A stretch of 64,000 nucleotides of DNA from Akkermansia muciniphila (GTDB lineage Bacteria > Verrucomicrobiota > Verrucomicrobiia > Verrucomicrobiales > Akkermansiaceae). Position 1 is the first letter of the stretch, and each line of letters begins with the position of its first letter. The stretch is from positions 1 through 64,000 of the forward strand of contig CAMDAD010000008.1 of assembly GCA_945888515.1 (NCBI GenBank), given 5' to 3'. The position numbers and the translations under genes were made by a program. Below, one piece after another: positions 45,363 through 54,502 of the stretch. The notes beneath the pieces were generated by a model, which searched no databases, had not been told where the DNA came from, and saw only the letters and a list, made by a program, of their open reading frames with translations.

Positions 45363-46433
45363 TTATTCGCCGGCGTCCGGATAGGAACCTAATAATTTTA
45401 CGATTGAGCAGTGAGTCCTGAGTTCATCAAGAGCTTTCGCCACTTTGGGATCTTCGCAGTGCCCGCCAAGATCGACGTAGAAGATATACTCCCAGTCTTT
45501 CTGCTTGGAGGGGCGCGATTCGATTTTCGACATATTGATTTCGAATTGATCGAAAGACTGCAAGGCGCTGACCAGTGCCCCAGGTTTGTCCTGAATGGAA
45601 AACAGAATCGATGTGCGGTCGTTGCCGGTGGGTGGGCAGGTTTTCTCTCCTATCACAAGGAAGCGCGTGGTATTCGTGGCGCGATCCTGAATGGAGTGGT
45701 CGAGGATAGTGAGGCCGTGCAGTTCCGCGGCCAGTGCACCGCCCAGCGCCGCAGCGCCTTGTTCCGCGTTTTCTTGCGCCAGTTTTGCGGCCTTGGTGGT
45801 AGAGGAAACTTCCACCATGTCTGCCTCAGGGAAATTTTTCAGTATCCAGTTCCGGCATTGGCCAAAGACCTGCGGATGCGAGTAAAGTGTTTTGATTTGA
45901 TCGCGGGGAATCGCCGCCATGAGGTTGTTTTCGATACGTAACAAAATCTGAGCGCAAATGTGCAGTGGTGAATCGACAAACAAATCCAGCGTGTGAGAAA
46001 CGGCTCCTTCGGTCGAGTTCTCGATCGGCACTACTCCGTAGTCGGCGCGCCGACGCGCTACTTGGTCAAACACATCGGCGAAGTTTGGTTGGGAGGCGTA
46101 TTGCACCGAGTGACCAAATTTTTTGATCGCGGCTTGATGCGTCCATGTGCCTTCCGGGCCGAGGTAGGCGATCTTTAGGTCATCCTCAAGCGCGAGCGCT
46201 GCCGACATGATTTCGCGATAGATAGCGCGAATGGATTTTTCGGGCAATCGTCCGTGGTTTTTTTCGAGTAATTTTTTTAGTAGGGCATCTTCACGCTCTG
46301 GCGCGTAAATTTGGAGACCTTCTTGTTTTTTGACTACACCGACTTGGTGGACGAGGTCGGCGCGCTCGGACAACAGGTCCATCAGGCGTGAATCCACCTC
46401 ATCGATTTGTTTTCTGATATTTTCTAAGCTCAC
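45363..46433 (-). CDS. pheA: chorismate mutase/prephenate dehydratase (P-protein)
   Basis: A 356-residue bifunctional enzyme of phenylalanine synthesis. The AroQ chorismate mutase covers about 1-85 (IRKQIDEVDSRLMDLLSERA), prephenate dehydratase about 88-270 (LGPEGTWTHQAA, VPIENSTEGAV, TNTTRFLVIG), and a regulatory ACT domain about 280-350 (PGALVSAL, INMSKIESRP). The ESRP motif predicts feedback inhibition by phenylalanine. The start is a GTG overlapping the scpB stop as GTGA. The next genes downstream are a membrane protein and recJ. Confidence 0.96.
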   Translation of the reverse strand: MSLENIRKQIDEVDSRLMDLLSERADLVHQVGVVKKQEGLQIYAPEREDALLKKLLEKNHGRLPEKSIRAIYREIMSAALALEDDLKIAYLGPEGTWTHQAAIKKFGHSVQYASQPNFADVFDQVARRRADYGVVPIENSTEGAVSHTLDLFVDSPLHICAQILLRIENNLMAAIPRDQIKTLYSHPQVFGQCRNWILKNFPEADMVEVSSTTKAAKLAQENAEQGAAALGGALAAELHGLTILDHSIQDRATNTTRFLVIGEKTCPPTGNDRTSILFSIQDKPGALVSALQSFDQFEINMSKIESRPSKQKDWEYIFYVDLGGHCEDPKVAKALDELRTHCSIVKLLGSYPDAGE

Positions 46434-47170
46434 AGGGTAAGTGGGTCTGGTGATTCTGGTTGATGGTTCGCAGCATCTTCGCTGTTGGCAGCGGCAGGTG
46501 CGACGCTGGCGAGGGGAAGCTGCTCGCTGATTTCCACAGTTTCGCTGGCGGGCTCGGGGAGCTTTACTTTGCGAAGTTCGGTCGCATTCGGCAAGTCATC
46601 GATGCTGCGGATGCCGAAGTGCTCGTAAAATAATTCGGTGGTTTCGTAGAGCAGCGGACGTCCCGGAAGATCGGCGCGACCACCAATGCGGACGAGGTCG
46701 CGGTCGAGCAATTTCTGTAGCATTCCATCGCAGGAAACTCCGCGCACGGCTTCGATCGCGGCCTTCGTGATCGGTTGGCGATAAGCGACAATCGCAAGAG
46801 TTTCCATCGCGGGCCCACTGAGTCGTTCGGGCTTGCGACCGGGAAAAAGTTGGCGTACGAAGTCCCCATACTGCGCTGCCGTGTAGAATTTCCAACCTTT
46901 TGCTCTTTCTAGCAAAGCGAAGGAACGTCCACTTTGCTCGTAGTTTTCATTGAGCTGCTGAATGGCGGCGAGCACTTCTGCGCTGCCTACAGTCGCCAGT
47001 GGCGTGAGCCACTCGGGAAGTGGAGCGGGTTCATCGCCATCCTCGCTTTCACGCTGGTGCACATCCTCCGCCTCTGCCACGCGGGCGCGCACCAATCTAG
47101 CCAACTCATCGGCGGAAAGCGGTTCGCTCGAGGCGATCAACAGGGCTTCTACGATCAACGGTAATTCCAT
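46430..47170 (-). CDS. scpB: segregation and condensation protein ScpB
   Basis: A 246-residue kleisin-partner protein of the SMC-ScpAB condensin. The N-terminal winged helix begins MELPLIVEALLIASSEPLS; the middle has FVRQLFPGRKPERLSGPAMETLAIVAYRQPIT split over the second winged helix, the most conserved ScpB block, and the C-terminus is an acidic, Pro/Ala-rich tail. The start is ATG 47170; 32 codons more stay open but are not ScpB-like. ScpA and SMC are not in the window. An insertion of about 20 acidic residues near 35-55 is slightly longer than usual. Confidence 0.94.
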   Translation of the reverse strand: MELPLIVEALLIASSEPLSADELARLVRARVAEAEDVHQRESEDGDEPAPLPEWLTPLATVGSAEVLAAIQQLNENYEQSGRSFALLERAKGWKFYTAAQYGDFVRQLFPGRKPERLSGPAMETLAIVAYRQPITKAAIEAVRGVSCDGMLQKLLDRDLVRIGGRADLPGRPLLYETTELFYEHFGIRSIDDLPNATELRKVKLPEPASETVEISEQLPLASVAPAAANSEDAANHQPESPDPLTL

Positions 47171-47367
47171 AGTCCGCCGCAAGACTAGAAAGCTTCCCGC
47201 TGCGGTGCAAGCCTGCAAAAAAATTCCTCTGTCCTGCGCGCGCAAACTATTTTGGAATAATCCCATTTTTTCCCTTGCAGGATGACCGATAGACCGTTAA
47301 TGAACCACGCCTAGTCGCACGGTGAAAAACGCCTTGCTTCATTGATCCAACTCCTACCTCTACCATC

Positions 47368-48498
47368 ATGGCTGCGAAAAAAGCTACAAAGAAACCATCT
47401 GCAAAAGCGGTAAAAAAACCGGTCGTCAAAAAAGCTCCGGCCCAACCCGTAAAAAAACCCGCATTGAAGCCAGTGGCCAAACCATCGGCAAAGCCGGTGG
47501 CTAAGAAGGTGATAGCCAAGACGGCTCCAAAGACGGTGAAAAAAGCTGCAAAGAAACCATCTGCAAAAGCGGTAAAAAAACCGGTCGTTAAAAAAGCTCC
47601 CATCAAACCGATCGCGAAAAAACCTGCTGCCAAAACTCCTGCGAAACCGATCGCGAAAAAGTCGAAGGCTAAAGTGTCCGCAAAACCCGCCGCAAAAAAA
47701 GTCGTAGCCAAAGCGCCCGCGAAGCTGGCGAAAAAAATCCCGGCGAAGGCTCCTGCGAAAAAGCCAACGCCCGCGAAATCGGTGACAAAGCCTGCCGCCG
47801 CAAAAGCGCCTGTGAAGGCACCTACCAAGCCAGTGCCCGTCAAGCCAGTCGCACCCGCAAAAACAGCGAGAGTGCCTGAGAAAAAAGCCATCGTGGTGCC
47901 AGCAAAGGTTTCCTCACCCGCAACCGCTAAGAAAAGTGTCGTCAAGACGCCGATCAAAAAACCTCCTTTTGTGCCGAAACCAGCCCCTGAGCCAACCATC
48001 ATCGTTGAGCCAATCACCGATCCCAAATTCCTAGCCTTTGCTCAGAAACAAAAACAACGCTTGCTTGATTTGCGCGATGGTATCGTCGATGCCATGACTG
48101 GGTCCGCCCGCGAGGCGATACGCAGCTCCCCTGAGGGCAGTGAGGCCTCGGGCAGCGGTATGCACCAGGGCGATGCCGGAAGTGATGCTTATGACCGTGA
48201 TTTTGCGCTCAGCGTGCTTGCGAAAGATCAGGACGCTCTTTACGAAATTGAAGAGGCCCTGCTCCGCATCAAAAAAGGCACTTACGGACTTTGCGAAATG
48301 TCGGGCAAACGTATTCCCATTCCGCGCCTCGAAGCGATTCCTTTCGCTCGACTCACGGTCGAGTGCCAAGCCCAGTGGGAAAAGGAATTCGGCACGAAAA
48401 AATTCCGTCCCAGTGGGAGCGTTGGCTTCAGTGGTGGAGGAATTTTTGACGAAGATGAAGATTCTGACACGATTTCGCTTGACGAAGACGAAGATTAA
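47368..48498 (+). CDS. histone H1-like tail fused to a DksA/TraR-type zinc-finger domain with lost cysteines
   Basis: A 376-residue protein. Residues 1-205 are almost only Lys, Ala, Pro and Val, like a eukaryotic H1 tail or bacterial AlgP/HC1 proteins, and should bind DNA. Residues 218-305 form the DksA/TraR coiled-coil part, with a conserved DxxDxA-like tip in DAYDRDFALSVLAKD, and 305-340 the zinc-finger region YGLCEMSGKRIPIPRLEAIPF. The four ligand positions follow the normal spacing but read Cys309, Ser312, Thr330, Cys333, so a normal four-cysteine zinc site is not formed. The tail is acidic. DksA-type proteins modulate RNA polymerase. It precedes rpmG, rpsR and folE2. Confidence 0.85.
   Translation: MAAKKATKKPSAKAVKKPVVKKAPAQPVKKPALKPVAKPSAKPVAKKVIAKTAPKTVKKAAKKPSAKAVKKPVVKKAPIKPIAKKPAAKTPAKPIAKKSKAKVSAKPAAKKVVAKAPAKLAKKIPAKAPAKKPTPAKSVTKPAAAKAPVKAPTKPVPVKPVAPAKTARVPEKKAIVVPAKVSSPATAKKSVVKTPIKKPPFVPKPAPEPTIIVEPITDPKFLAFAQKQKQRLLDLRDGIVDAMTGSAREAIRSSPEGSEASGSGMHQGDAGSDAYDRDFALSVLAKDQDALYEIEEALLRIKKGTYGLCEMSGKRIPIPRLEAIPFARLTVECQAQWEKEFGTKKFRPSGSVGFSGGGIFDEDEDSDTISLDEDED
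47380..47436 (+). repeat. 57-bp direct repeat, copy 1, in the H1-like region
   Basis: This segment encodes KATKKPSAKAVKKPVVKKA and recurs 162 bases downstream at 47542-47598 with only two differing codons visible (ACA/GCA and GTC/GTT). Near identity at third codon positions suggests a recent internal duplication rather than selection on the peptide alone. Confidence 0.8.
47542..47598 (+). repeat. 57-bp direct repeat, copy 2, in the H1-like region
   Basis: The second copy of the 47380-47436 repeat, in the same reading frame, so the H1-like tail can gain or lose 54 residues by recombination without a frameshift. Confidence 0.8.
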
Positions 48499-48528
48499 TG
48501 TAGTTTCGCCCTCCCATCACACCAAGCC

Positions 48529-48702
48529 ATGCCACGCGACATCATTATTCTCGAATGCACCGAAGCCAAAGCGGAAGGGAAACCTACATCCCGCTACGTG
48601 ACCACCCGCAACAAAAAGAGTCTTCGCACTCCGGGGCGTCTCGAAAAGGTGAAATTCAATCCTTTCCTTAAGCGCAGAACTCTTCACCGCGAACTCCGCT
48701 AA
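48529..48702 (+). CDS. rpmG: 50S ribosomal protein L33, zinc-free type
   Basis: A 57-residue large-subunit ribosomal protein. The family core is seen in [20 protein letters not shown] and [16 protein letters not shown]. Zinc-binding L33 carries two CxxC pairs; here only one Cys (Cys10) is present, so this is the zinc-free form, as in E. coli. It lies 30 bases after the DksA fusion gene and 11 bases before rpsR. No Shine-Dalgarno sequence precedes it. Confidence 0.93.
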   Translation: MPRDIIILECTEAKAEGKPTSRYVTTRNKKSLRTPGRLEKVKFNPFLKRRTLHRELR

Positions 48703-48713
48703 CATTAACGTAT

Positions 48714-48962
48714 ATGCAAGAAACCGAACCAAAAACAGTCGAGCGTCGCATTGCTTTCCGTAAGGCGAACCGTCGCATGACCCGCCGTCGCCAGGACATC
48801 CCTGTTGACAAGATTGATCATACCAATCCCGATCTGTTGTCGAAATTCACCTCGACCACGGGCAAAATCCTTCCTCGTCGCGTGACGGGAGTCCCAGCCA
48901 AGGTGCATCGTAAGATCACTCGCGAGATCAAGCGCGCTCGCGCCCTGAACCTCGTGCCATAA
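48714..48962 (+). CDS. rpsR: 30S ribosomal protein S18, cysteine-free
   Basis: An 82-residue small-subunit ribosomal protein. The typical S18 core is at about 36-82: DHTNPDLLSKFTSTTGKILP, then RRVTGVPAKVHRKITREIKR. It has no cysteine, so it cannot form the zinc site present in some S18 proteins. It follows rpmG by 11 bases and is followed by a terminator at 48986-49022. The rplI/rpsF neighbours common in other bacteria are absent. Confidence 0.93.
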   Translation: MQETEPKTVERRIAFRKANRRMTRRRQDIPVDKIDHTNPDLLSKFTSTTGKILPRRVTGVPAKVHRKITREIKRARALNLVP

Positions 48963-48985
48963 GCTCTTGGGTTTTTCCATTTTCA

Positions 48986-49022
48986 GGGCTTGTCCGTCAT
49001 CGACTGGGCAAGCCCTTTTCCT
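48986..49022 (+). terminator. rho-independent terminator after rpsR
   Basis: Stem AGGGCTTG/CAAGCCCT at 48986-48993 and 49010-49017, extended by CC/GG and a wobble pair, followed by TTTT and a pyrimidine run. It should separate rpsR from folE2, although read-through is possible. Confidence 0.8.
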
Positions 49023-49062
49023 TTCTTCTCAACGTTACCGATTTTCCTCTCCGATCTCTTCC

Positions 49063-49842
49063 ATGCAAGAACTCATCGATACTCAGAACGAAAAAGACGA
49101 CCGTAATCTGCCGATTGATCGTGTCGGCGTGAAAAGCCTGCGTTTCCCCGTGGAAGTCCGAGAAAAAAATCGTGGCACGCAGAAAACGGTAGCCACAGTA
49201 TCGCTCGCGGTGGAGTTGCCACAGCACTATAAAGGCACACACATGAGCCGTTTTGTGGAGGTTCTCAATTCGCATGGCAATTGCCTCGATGTCCACACTA
49301 TCCAGAGTATCCCCAAAGAGCTGCTCAACCGTCTCGATGCCCAGCGCGCGCACGTGACGTTCCAGTTTCCGTTCTTCCTCAAAAAAGCGGCGCCGATCAG
49401 CGGTGGCGAGGGACTGGTTGATTACGAGGTGCGCTTTGAGATCGATTACGAGCGGGATGGCACCACCGATTTCATCCTCACGACTTTTGTTCCCGTCGCC
49501 ACTCTCTGTCCTTGCTCAAAGGCAATCAGTGAGCGCGGAGCACACAATCAACGCGGGTTGGTGACCTATTCGATCCGTTCGAAAAAACCGATTTGGATCG
49601 AGGACCTCATCGCCCTAGTCGAACGCTCCGCGAGCTGTGAACTCTATAGTTTGTTGAAGCGTCCCGACGAAAAATACGTCACGGAAAAAGCCTACGATAA
49701 TCCGGTATTTGTCGAGGACCTTGTGCGCAATATTGCCTCGCGAAGCAATGCTCATGAGCAAATTACTTGGTATCGTGTCGAAGCCGAAAACTACGAATCT
49801 ATTCACAATCACAACGCGTATGCGGTGATTGAATCGAAGTAG
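49063..49842 (+). CDS. folE2: GTP cyclohydrolase FolE2 (type IB)
   Basis: A 259-residue enzyme that converts GTP to dihydroneopterin triphosphate, the first step of folate synthesis. The FolE2 signature TLCPCSKAISERGAHNQRG is at 148-166, with Cys149 the metal ligand and His161 nearby. Unlike FolE, FolE2 can use metals other than zinc and is a known zinc-sparing replacement in several bacteria. The start is ATG 49063; the frame extends upstream through the terminator region without FolE2-like sequence. It lies just after the cysteine-poor DksA fusion, rpmG and rpsR. Confidence 0.95.
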   Translation: MQELIDTQNEKDDRNLPIDRVGVKSLRFPVEVREKNRGTQKTVATVSLAVELPQHYKGTHMSRFVEVLNSHGNCLDVHTIQSIPKELLNRLDAQRAHVTFQFPFFLKKAAPISGGEGLVDYEVRFEIDYERDGTTDFILTTFVPVATLCPCSKAISERGAHNQRGLVTYSIRSKKPIWIEDLIALVERSASCELYSLLKRPDEKYVTEKAYDNPVFVEDLVRNIASRSNAHEQITWYRVEAENYESIHNHNAYAVIESK

Positions 49843-50056
49843 AGCGACTCATCTCACGCACAGAAATCGTGTGCATCGGAACTCAGGGTGCATTCGATCA
49901 CTCCTTCTCCATTCATTGCATGATCAAACGCATTGCATCACTCTGCTGTTGATCCATGAAGCAGAGATAAAGGATTCAGAGAGAGTGAATTTTCATGAAA
50001 ACTCGTTGACGAATGTGGGTAATGAGAGATAGGTGTGTTGGATTGCATTTTCTCCT

Positions 50057-53000
50057 ATGAGTGACGACAGCAACAGGCTTGCAGACTGGATTCAGAGATC
50101 GCTCGGTAATTCTGAGGGTATTTTTGTGCGCCTGAGTTTCGTTTTTTTTGCGTTGGCTGCGGCGTTGGTTTTTTATCCGAAAACTCTTCATGGCGCGGCT
50201 GCGGTTGGTGCAGAGGAAAGTCTGCGTTATGAGGGTCATGAAGCGCGACCGGATCGATTGATCGCGCGTTTTGTTCCTGACCTAGCTGTCTCGCAAAAGG
50301 CGATCAAAGAGAAGCTCGCGGGCTTTGGGGTGTCAATGTTGAATCGAAATGCCTCGGTGCCTGGTTTGATCATTCTGCAACTCGACAGACCAGTGGATGG
50401 GGCAGATGCCGCTGATAAACTGGCAGCCCTGATCAAACAACTCGGCGCCACGGGTTGGTTCCGTTATGTCGAACCAGATTGGATTGTGAAAGCATTGGCA
50501 ACGCCTTCCGACACAGCGTTTGCGGATGGAACTCTTTGGGGACTGCGTAATACGGGGCAAGCAGGAGGCACTCCGGGCGCTGATATCGATGCGATGGATG
50601 CATGGGACATCACTACCGGCGCGGCATCGGTGGTGGTGGGAGTGATCGATTCGGGTATCCGCTACACTCACCAAGACCTCGCTGCGAACATGTGGGTCAA
50701 TCCAGGTGAAATTTCTGGTAACGGGATTGACGACGATGCTAATGGCTACATCGACGATGTGCATGGGATCAATGCCATTACTGGCACAGGAAATCCCATG
50801 GACGATAACAACCACGGAACTCATTGTGCAGGAACGATCGGCGCCGTGGCGAATGGCGGCGGTCCCCATGTGGGGGTGGCGTGGAACGTGCGACTTATGG
50901 GCTTGAAATTTCTCTCTTCTTCAGGGTCGGGATCGACGAGTGACGCCATCGAGTGTGTTAACTACGCGGTCGCACGTGGCGTGAAAATCCTGAGCAATTC
51001 CTGGGGAGGGGGCGGATACAGCCAGGCTATGTTCGATAGCATCGTAGCTGCGCGCAATGCCAATGTCATTTTCATCGCCGCAGCGGGTAACGAATCTAGC
51101 AACAATGATTTGGTGGTCAATTATCCCTCAAATTATAATGTCGACAACGTCGTAGCAGTGGCGGCGCTTGACCGCAGTGATCGGTTGGCGAGTTTTTCAA
51201 ATTTTGGCCTGACCACTGTCGACATAGGTGCTCCTGGTGTAGCGATTTACTCTACTACTGCGGAAAATAATACGGCTTATAGTATATTTGATGGCACGAG
51301 CATGGCGACACCTCATGTCGCGGGTGCTGCGGCCCTACTGCGATCATTCTATCCCACCGCGACATACACGGAATTGAAACAGCGGCTAATGAGCTCTGCG
51401 CGTCCGGTAGCGTCGTTGGCGGGGAAATCTGTAACGGGTGCAACGCTTGACGCGCGTGCTGCTCTGACCGTTGCCGCTGATGGTATTTTGGAAATCAAAG
51501 CGATCGCTACGCCCTCGCCGTTGCGGGCAGGTTCGACTGTGAATACATACGTTACTCTAACGGATTTGTCGCCTGTCTTAGGTGCTACGGTGGATGCGCG
51601 TTTTGGAACGCAGGCTTTTGTTCGCTTGTCCGACGATGGCAACGCGCCCGATACGTTAGCCGGCGATGGAGTCTATGCTGCGGCGATGATTGTGCCCTCT
51701 GGTTCGATGAGTGTGGTTTTGCAAGTGCAGGCGAGTGTCACTGGCAAAACGCCGGGCTTTGCGGAATTTGCATTCCCAATCGCGGTGCCACCTCCCAACG
51801 ATGCTTTTGTCAATCGCTCGATTGTCACTTCTGGAAGCACGCAGACCTTTGGTAGCAACACCGATGCCTCATCGGAGACAGGCGAGCCGAGAAATCCATC
51901 GGTCGCGGGCGGCAAGAGCGTTTGGTGGTCGTGGACTGCGTCTGCATCGACTTCTGTGACTATCAGCACGACAGGCAGTTCGTTCGATACGACGCTGGCC
52001 ATTTATTCCGGCACGACGCTCAGCAATCTCGCGCTGATTGGTTCGAACGATGACTCCAATGGTGTGCAGAGCGCGGTTACGTTTTCTGCGATAGCTGGAA
52101 CGACGTATGCGATTCAGGTGGATGGCTATTCTGGTGCGACGGGTTCGGTCACGCTCAATCATCCACAGACGGGAGCTGCACCGGGGGCTCCGGTGATTGT
52201 AACGAATCCTGCCAACGTGAGTGTTCTTGTGGGTCAGTCGCTTTCGATTCAAGTCGTCGCTCAAGGAGATGCGCCACTTACTTATCAATGGTATCGTAAT
52301 GACCTGCCGATATCGGGGGCCAACGCGGCCGTTTATTCCCAAAACTCCACTGTGTTAGGGGACGAAGGTGAGTATCAGGTGATAGTGTCCAACGCGAAGG
52401 GAACGGCTTTGAGTTCCGTTGCCTATGTAGCGATCGAGCAGACGGGGATCATTCCTGAAAACGATCAATTTTCTGCGGCCGCGTTGATCACGGGAGCATC
52501 GGGTCGGATCCGTGCCACCAATCGGCTGGCGACGGGTGAAGCAAACGAACCCAATCATGCGTCTGCCTCCAGTCCGTTGGCCTCGGTTTGGTGGAAATGG
52601 ACGGCAATGGCAAATGGTCAGCTCACACTAGATACTTTTGGCAGTAGTTTTGACACAACACTCGCCGCTTACACGGGAACAAATCTTGAGTCGCTCACCA
52701 TTCGCGGATCCTCGAACGATGCGGATGGCACTTTGCAGAGTCGCACATCATTTCAGGTGACATCGGGCCAGATAATATGGATCGCTATCGATGGCGCGGG
52801 CGCACAAGAAGGGGCCATCGTTTGTAATTACTTATTCCAGCCCGATGCCGTATCGGTGCCGAATGACAACTTTGTATCTCGCATGGCGCTCGGTTCAAAC
52901 TCGATTGCGGTGACGGGAACAAACATTGGTGCCACGGGTGAAGTTGGTGAGACAAATCACATCGGTTCTTCAAGCCCGCTTGCATCGGCATGGTGGTCTT

Positions 53001-54502
53001 GGACAGCGACGCAAACAGGAGCAGTCGCCATCGATACCAACGGCAGTGATTTTGACACGACACTTGCCATATATGCCGGAACTTCATTGATAGGACTCAC
53101 GCTTATCGCGGGAAATGATGATGACGGCGACGGAAGAAACAGTCGCGTCATTCTTGCGGTTCAACCCGGGCAAGTATTACAGATAGCAGTAGATGGCTTC
53201 GGCTCGGCGCAGGGAAACATCAACTTGAATGTCGTCTTCACTCCCGGCGCACCGCCGCCACCGGCAAATGACAACTTCGCCAGTTCGTTTTTGATAGGTC
53301 CCGGGATCGATCTGGTATGGGGGAGTAATCAGTTCGCCACCGCAGAAGCGGGCGAGCCTCCACATGATAATTCTAGCGTAATTCCTTTGAACTCGGTCTG
53401 GTGGCGCTGGATGGCGCCGATGAATGGAACGCTGACTGTTGACTTAGCGGGCAGTGAATCGAACGCCAGTCAGATGGATACCGTTGTCGCTGTGTATCGC
53501 GGCAATGCCGTCAATACTCTCACTTATGTGGCGTCTAATGATGATGAAAACTACAATCAAAATATTGTAACCAGTAAAATAACTTTTCCCGTAACTTCGG
53601 GGCTGATCTATCATATTGCGGTGGATGGCTTTGGCAGTGAGGTAGGCAACATTCGCATGGCTTTGTCATTCATCAGCGACTCAATCGCACCAACGATGGC
53701 TGACGCCCTTGATCAAACAGATCTGAATTGGACCACGAGCATAAGCGCTCCGTGGATTGGCTCATATTTTCCCAGTCATGATGGCATCGATTCCGCTCGC
53801 TCTGGCCAGATTCCTGACTCCGGCGAAAGCTGGCTCCAAACAACAGTCACCGGGCCTGGTATGCTGGGTTTCTGGTGGCGGGCGGACAGCGAGGCGGATT
53901 ATGATATCCTGCAGTTTCAGTTGTCCGGTGTCACCGTGGCGGAAATTAGCGGAGCGACGGGATGGCTCTACCGATCCGTTGCCATTCCTGCTGGCAATCA
54001 GTTAGTGCGGTGGAGATATGTCAAAGACGCGACTGTTTCGCGCGGATTGGATCGGGGATTCGTGGATCAGGTCACGTTTTTTCCTGAAGGCTTTCTGGGG
54101 TGGATTGGCACTCATCCATCGGCGCCTCTAGAGTTACGCGGCCCTCTGGACGATCCTGATCGTGATGGTCATACTAATTTAATGGAATATTTTCAAAATA
54201 CATCACCTGGTGATGGGAATGAGAGCGGGGGCATGAGTGTGCCTGTCGTCATGCCATCTGGTCAATTCACCACACAATTTCGTCGTAATAAAATCACGAC
54301 TGATCTGACAGCGACAATACAGTGGACGACCGATCTCACGAACTGGGCCTCGTCCGGTCAGGCTTTATCAGGCGCGGTAGTAACGATGAATCAATCGGTC
54401 GATACCAGCCCAGCAGATCATGACATGGTAACGATCACGGGAGTCGTCACCGGTTCACCCCTTAAAAGTTTGTTTCTTCGTTTGCATGTATCACAAAATT
54501 GA
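50057..54502 (+). CDS. secreted subtilisin-like protease with four NDNF-type repeats and an Ig-like domain
   Basis: A 1481-residue secreted S8 serine protease. A long cytoplasmic start precedes the signal or anchor helix at about 26-46; an inhibitor I9-like propeptide spans about 60-150. The triad is Asp198 (VIDSGIRYTH), His253 (NHGTHCAGT) and Ser415 (GTSMATPHVAGAAAL). Four related repeats beginning PPNDAF, PENDQF, VPNDNF and PANDNF start near 579, 800, 935 and 1069, each with WWSWTA-like and SFDTTLAIYSGT segments; an Ig-like domain lies near 712-795. The C-terminus has a calcium-type motif DPDRDGHTNLMEYF near 1365, then FLRLHVS, a common verrucomicrobial end. The substrate is presumably protein outside the cell. 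Confidence 0.92.
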   Translation: MSDDSNRLADWIQRSLGNSEGIFVRLSFVFFALAAALVFYPKTLHGAAAVGAEESLRYEGHEARPDRLIARFVPDLAVSQKAIKEKLAGFGVSMLNRNASVPGLIILQLDRPVDGADAADKLAALIKQLGATGWFRYVEPDWIVKALATPSDTAFADGTLWGLRNTGQAGGTPGADIDAMDAWDITTGAASVVVGVIDSGIRYTHQDLAANMWVNPGEISGNGIDDDANGYIDDVHGINAITGTGNPMDDNNHGTHCAGTIGAVANGGGPHVGVAWNVRLMGLKFLSSSGSGSTSDAIECVNYAVARGVKILSNSWGGGGYSQAMFDSIVAARNANVIFIAAAGNESSNNDLVVNYPSNYNVDNVVAVAALDRSDRLASFSNFGLTTVDIGAPGVAIYSTTAENNTAYSIFDGTSMATPHVAGAAALLRSFYPTATYTELKQRLMSSARPVASLAGKSVTGATLDARAALTVAADGILEIKAIATPSPLRAGSTVNTYVTLTDLSPVLGATVDARFGTQAFVRLSDDGNAPDTLAGDGVYAAAMIVPSGSMSVVLQVQASVTGKTPGFAEFAFPIAVPPPNDAFVNRSIVTSGSTQTFGSNTDASSETGEPRNPSVAGGKSVWWSWTASASTSVTISTTGSSFDTTLAIYSGTTLSNLALIGSNDDSNGVQSAVTFSAIAGTTYAIQVDGYSGATGSVTLNHPQTGAAPGAPVIVTNPANVSVLVGQSLSIQVVAQGDAPLTYQWYRNDLPISGANAAVYSQNSTVLGDEGEYQVIVSNAKGTALSSVAYVAIEQTGIIPENDQFSAAALITGASGRIRATNRLATGEANEPNHASASSPLASVWWKWTAMANGQLTLDTFGSSFDTTLAAYTGTNLESLTIRGSSNDADGTLQSRTSFQVTSGQIIWIAIDGAGAQEGAIVCNYLFQPDAVSVPNDNFVSRMALGSNSIAVTGTNIGATGEVGETNHIGSSSPLASAWWSWTATQTGAVAIDTNGSDFDTTLAIYAGTSLIGLTLIAGNDDDGDGRNSRVILAVQPGQVLQIAVDGFGSAQGNINLNVVFTPGAPPPPANDNFASSFLIGPGIDLVWGSNQFATAEAGEPPHDNSSVIPLNSVWWRWMAPMNGTLTVDLAGSESNASQMDTVVAVYRGNAVNTLTYVASNDDENYNQNIVTSKITFPVTSGLIYHIAVDGFGSEVGNIRMALSFISDSIAPTMADALDQTDLNWTTSISAPWIGSYFPSHDGIDSARSGQIPDSGESWLQTTVTGPGMLGFWWRADSEADYDILQFQLSGVTVAEISGATGWLYRSVAIPAGNQLVRWRYVKDATVSRGLDRGFVDQVTFFPEGFLGWIGTHPSAPLELRGPLDDPDRDGHTNLMEYFQNTSPGDGNESGGMSVPVVMPSGQFTTQFRRNKITTDLTATIQWTTDLTNWASSGQALSGAVVTMNQSVDTSPADHDMVTITGVVTGSPLKSLFLRLHVSQN

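Noticed and set aside
47247-48026. 259-codon minus-strand frame antisense to the H1-like tail
   Set aside because: It is Gly/Ala/Phe-rich because it is the complement of Lys-Ala-Pro codons, not a real protein.
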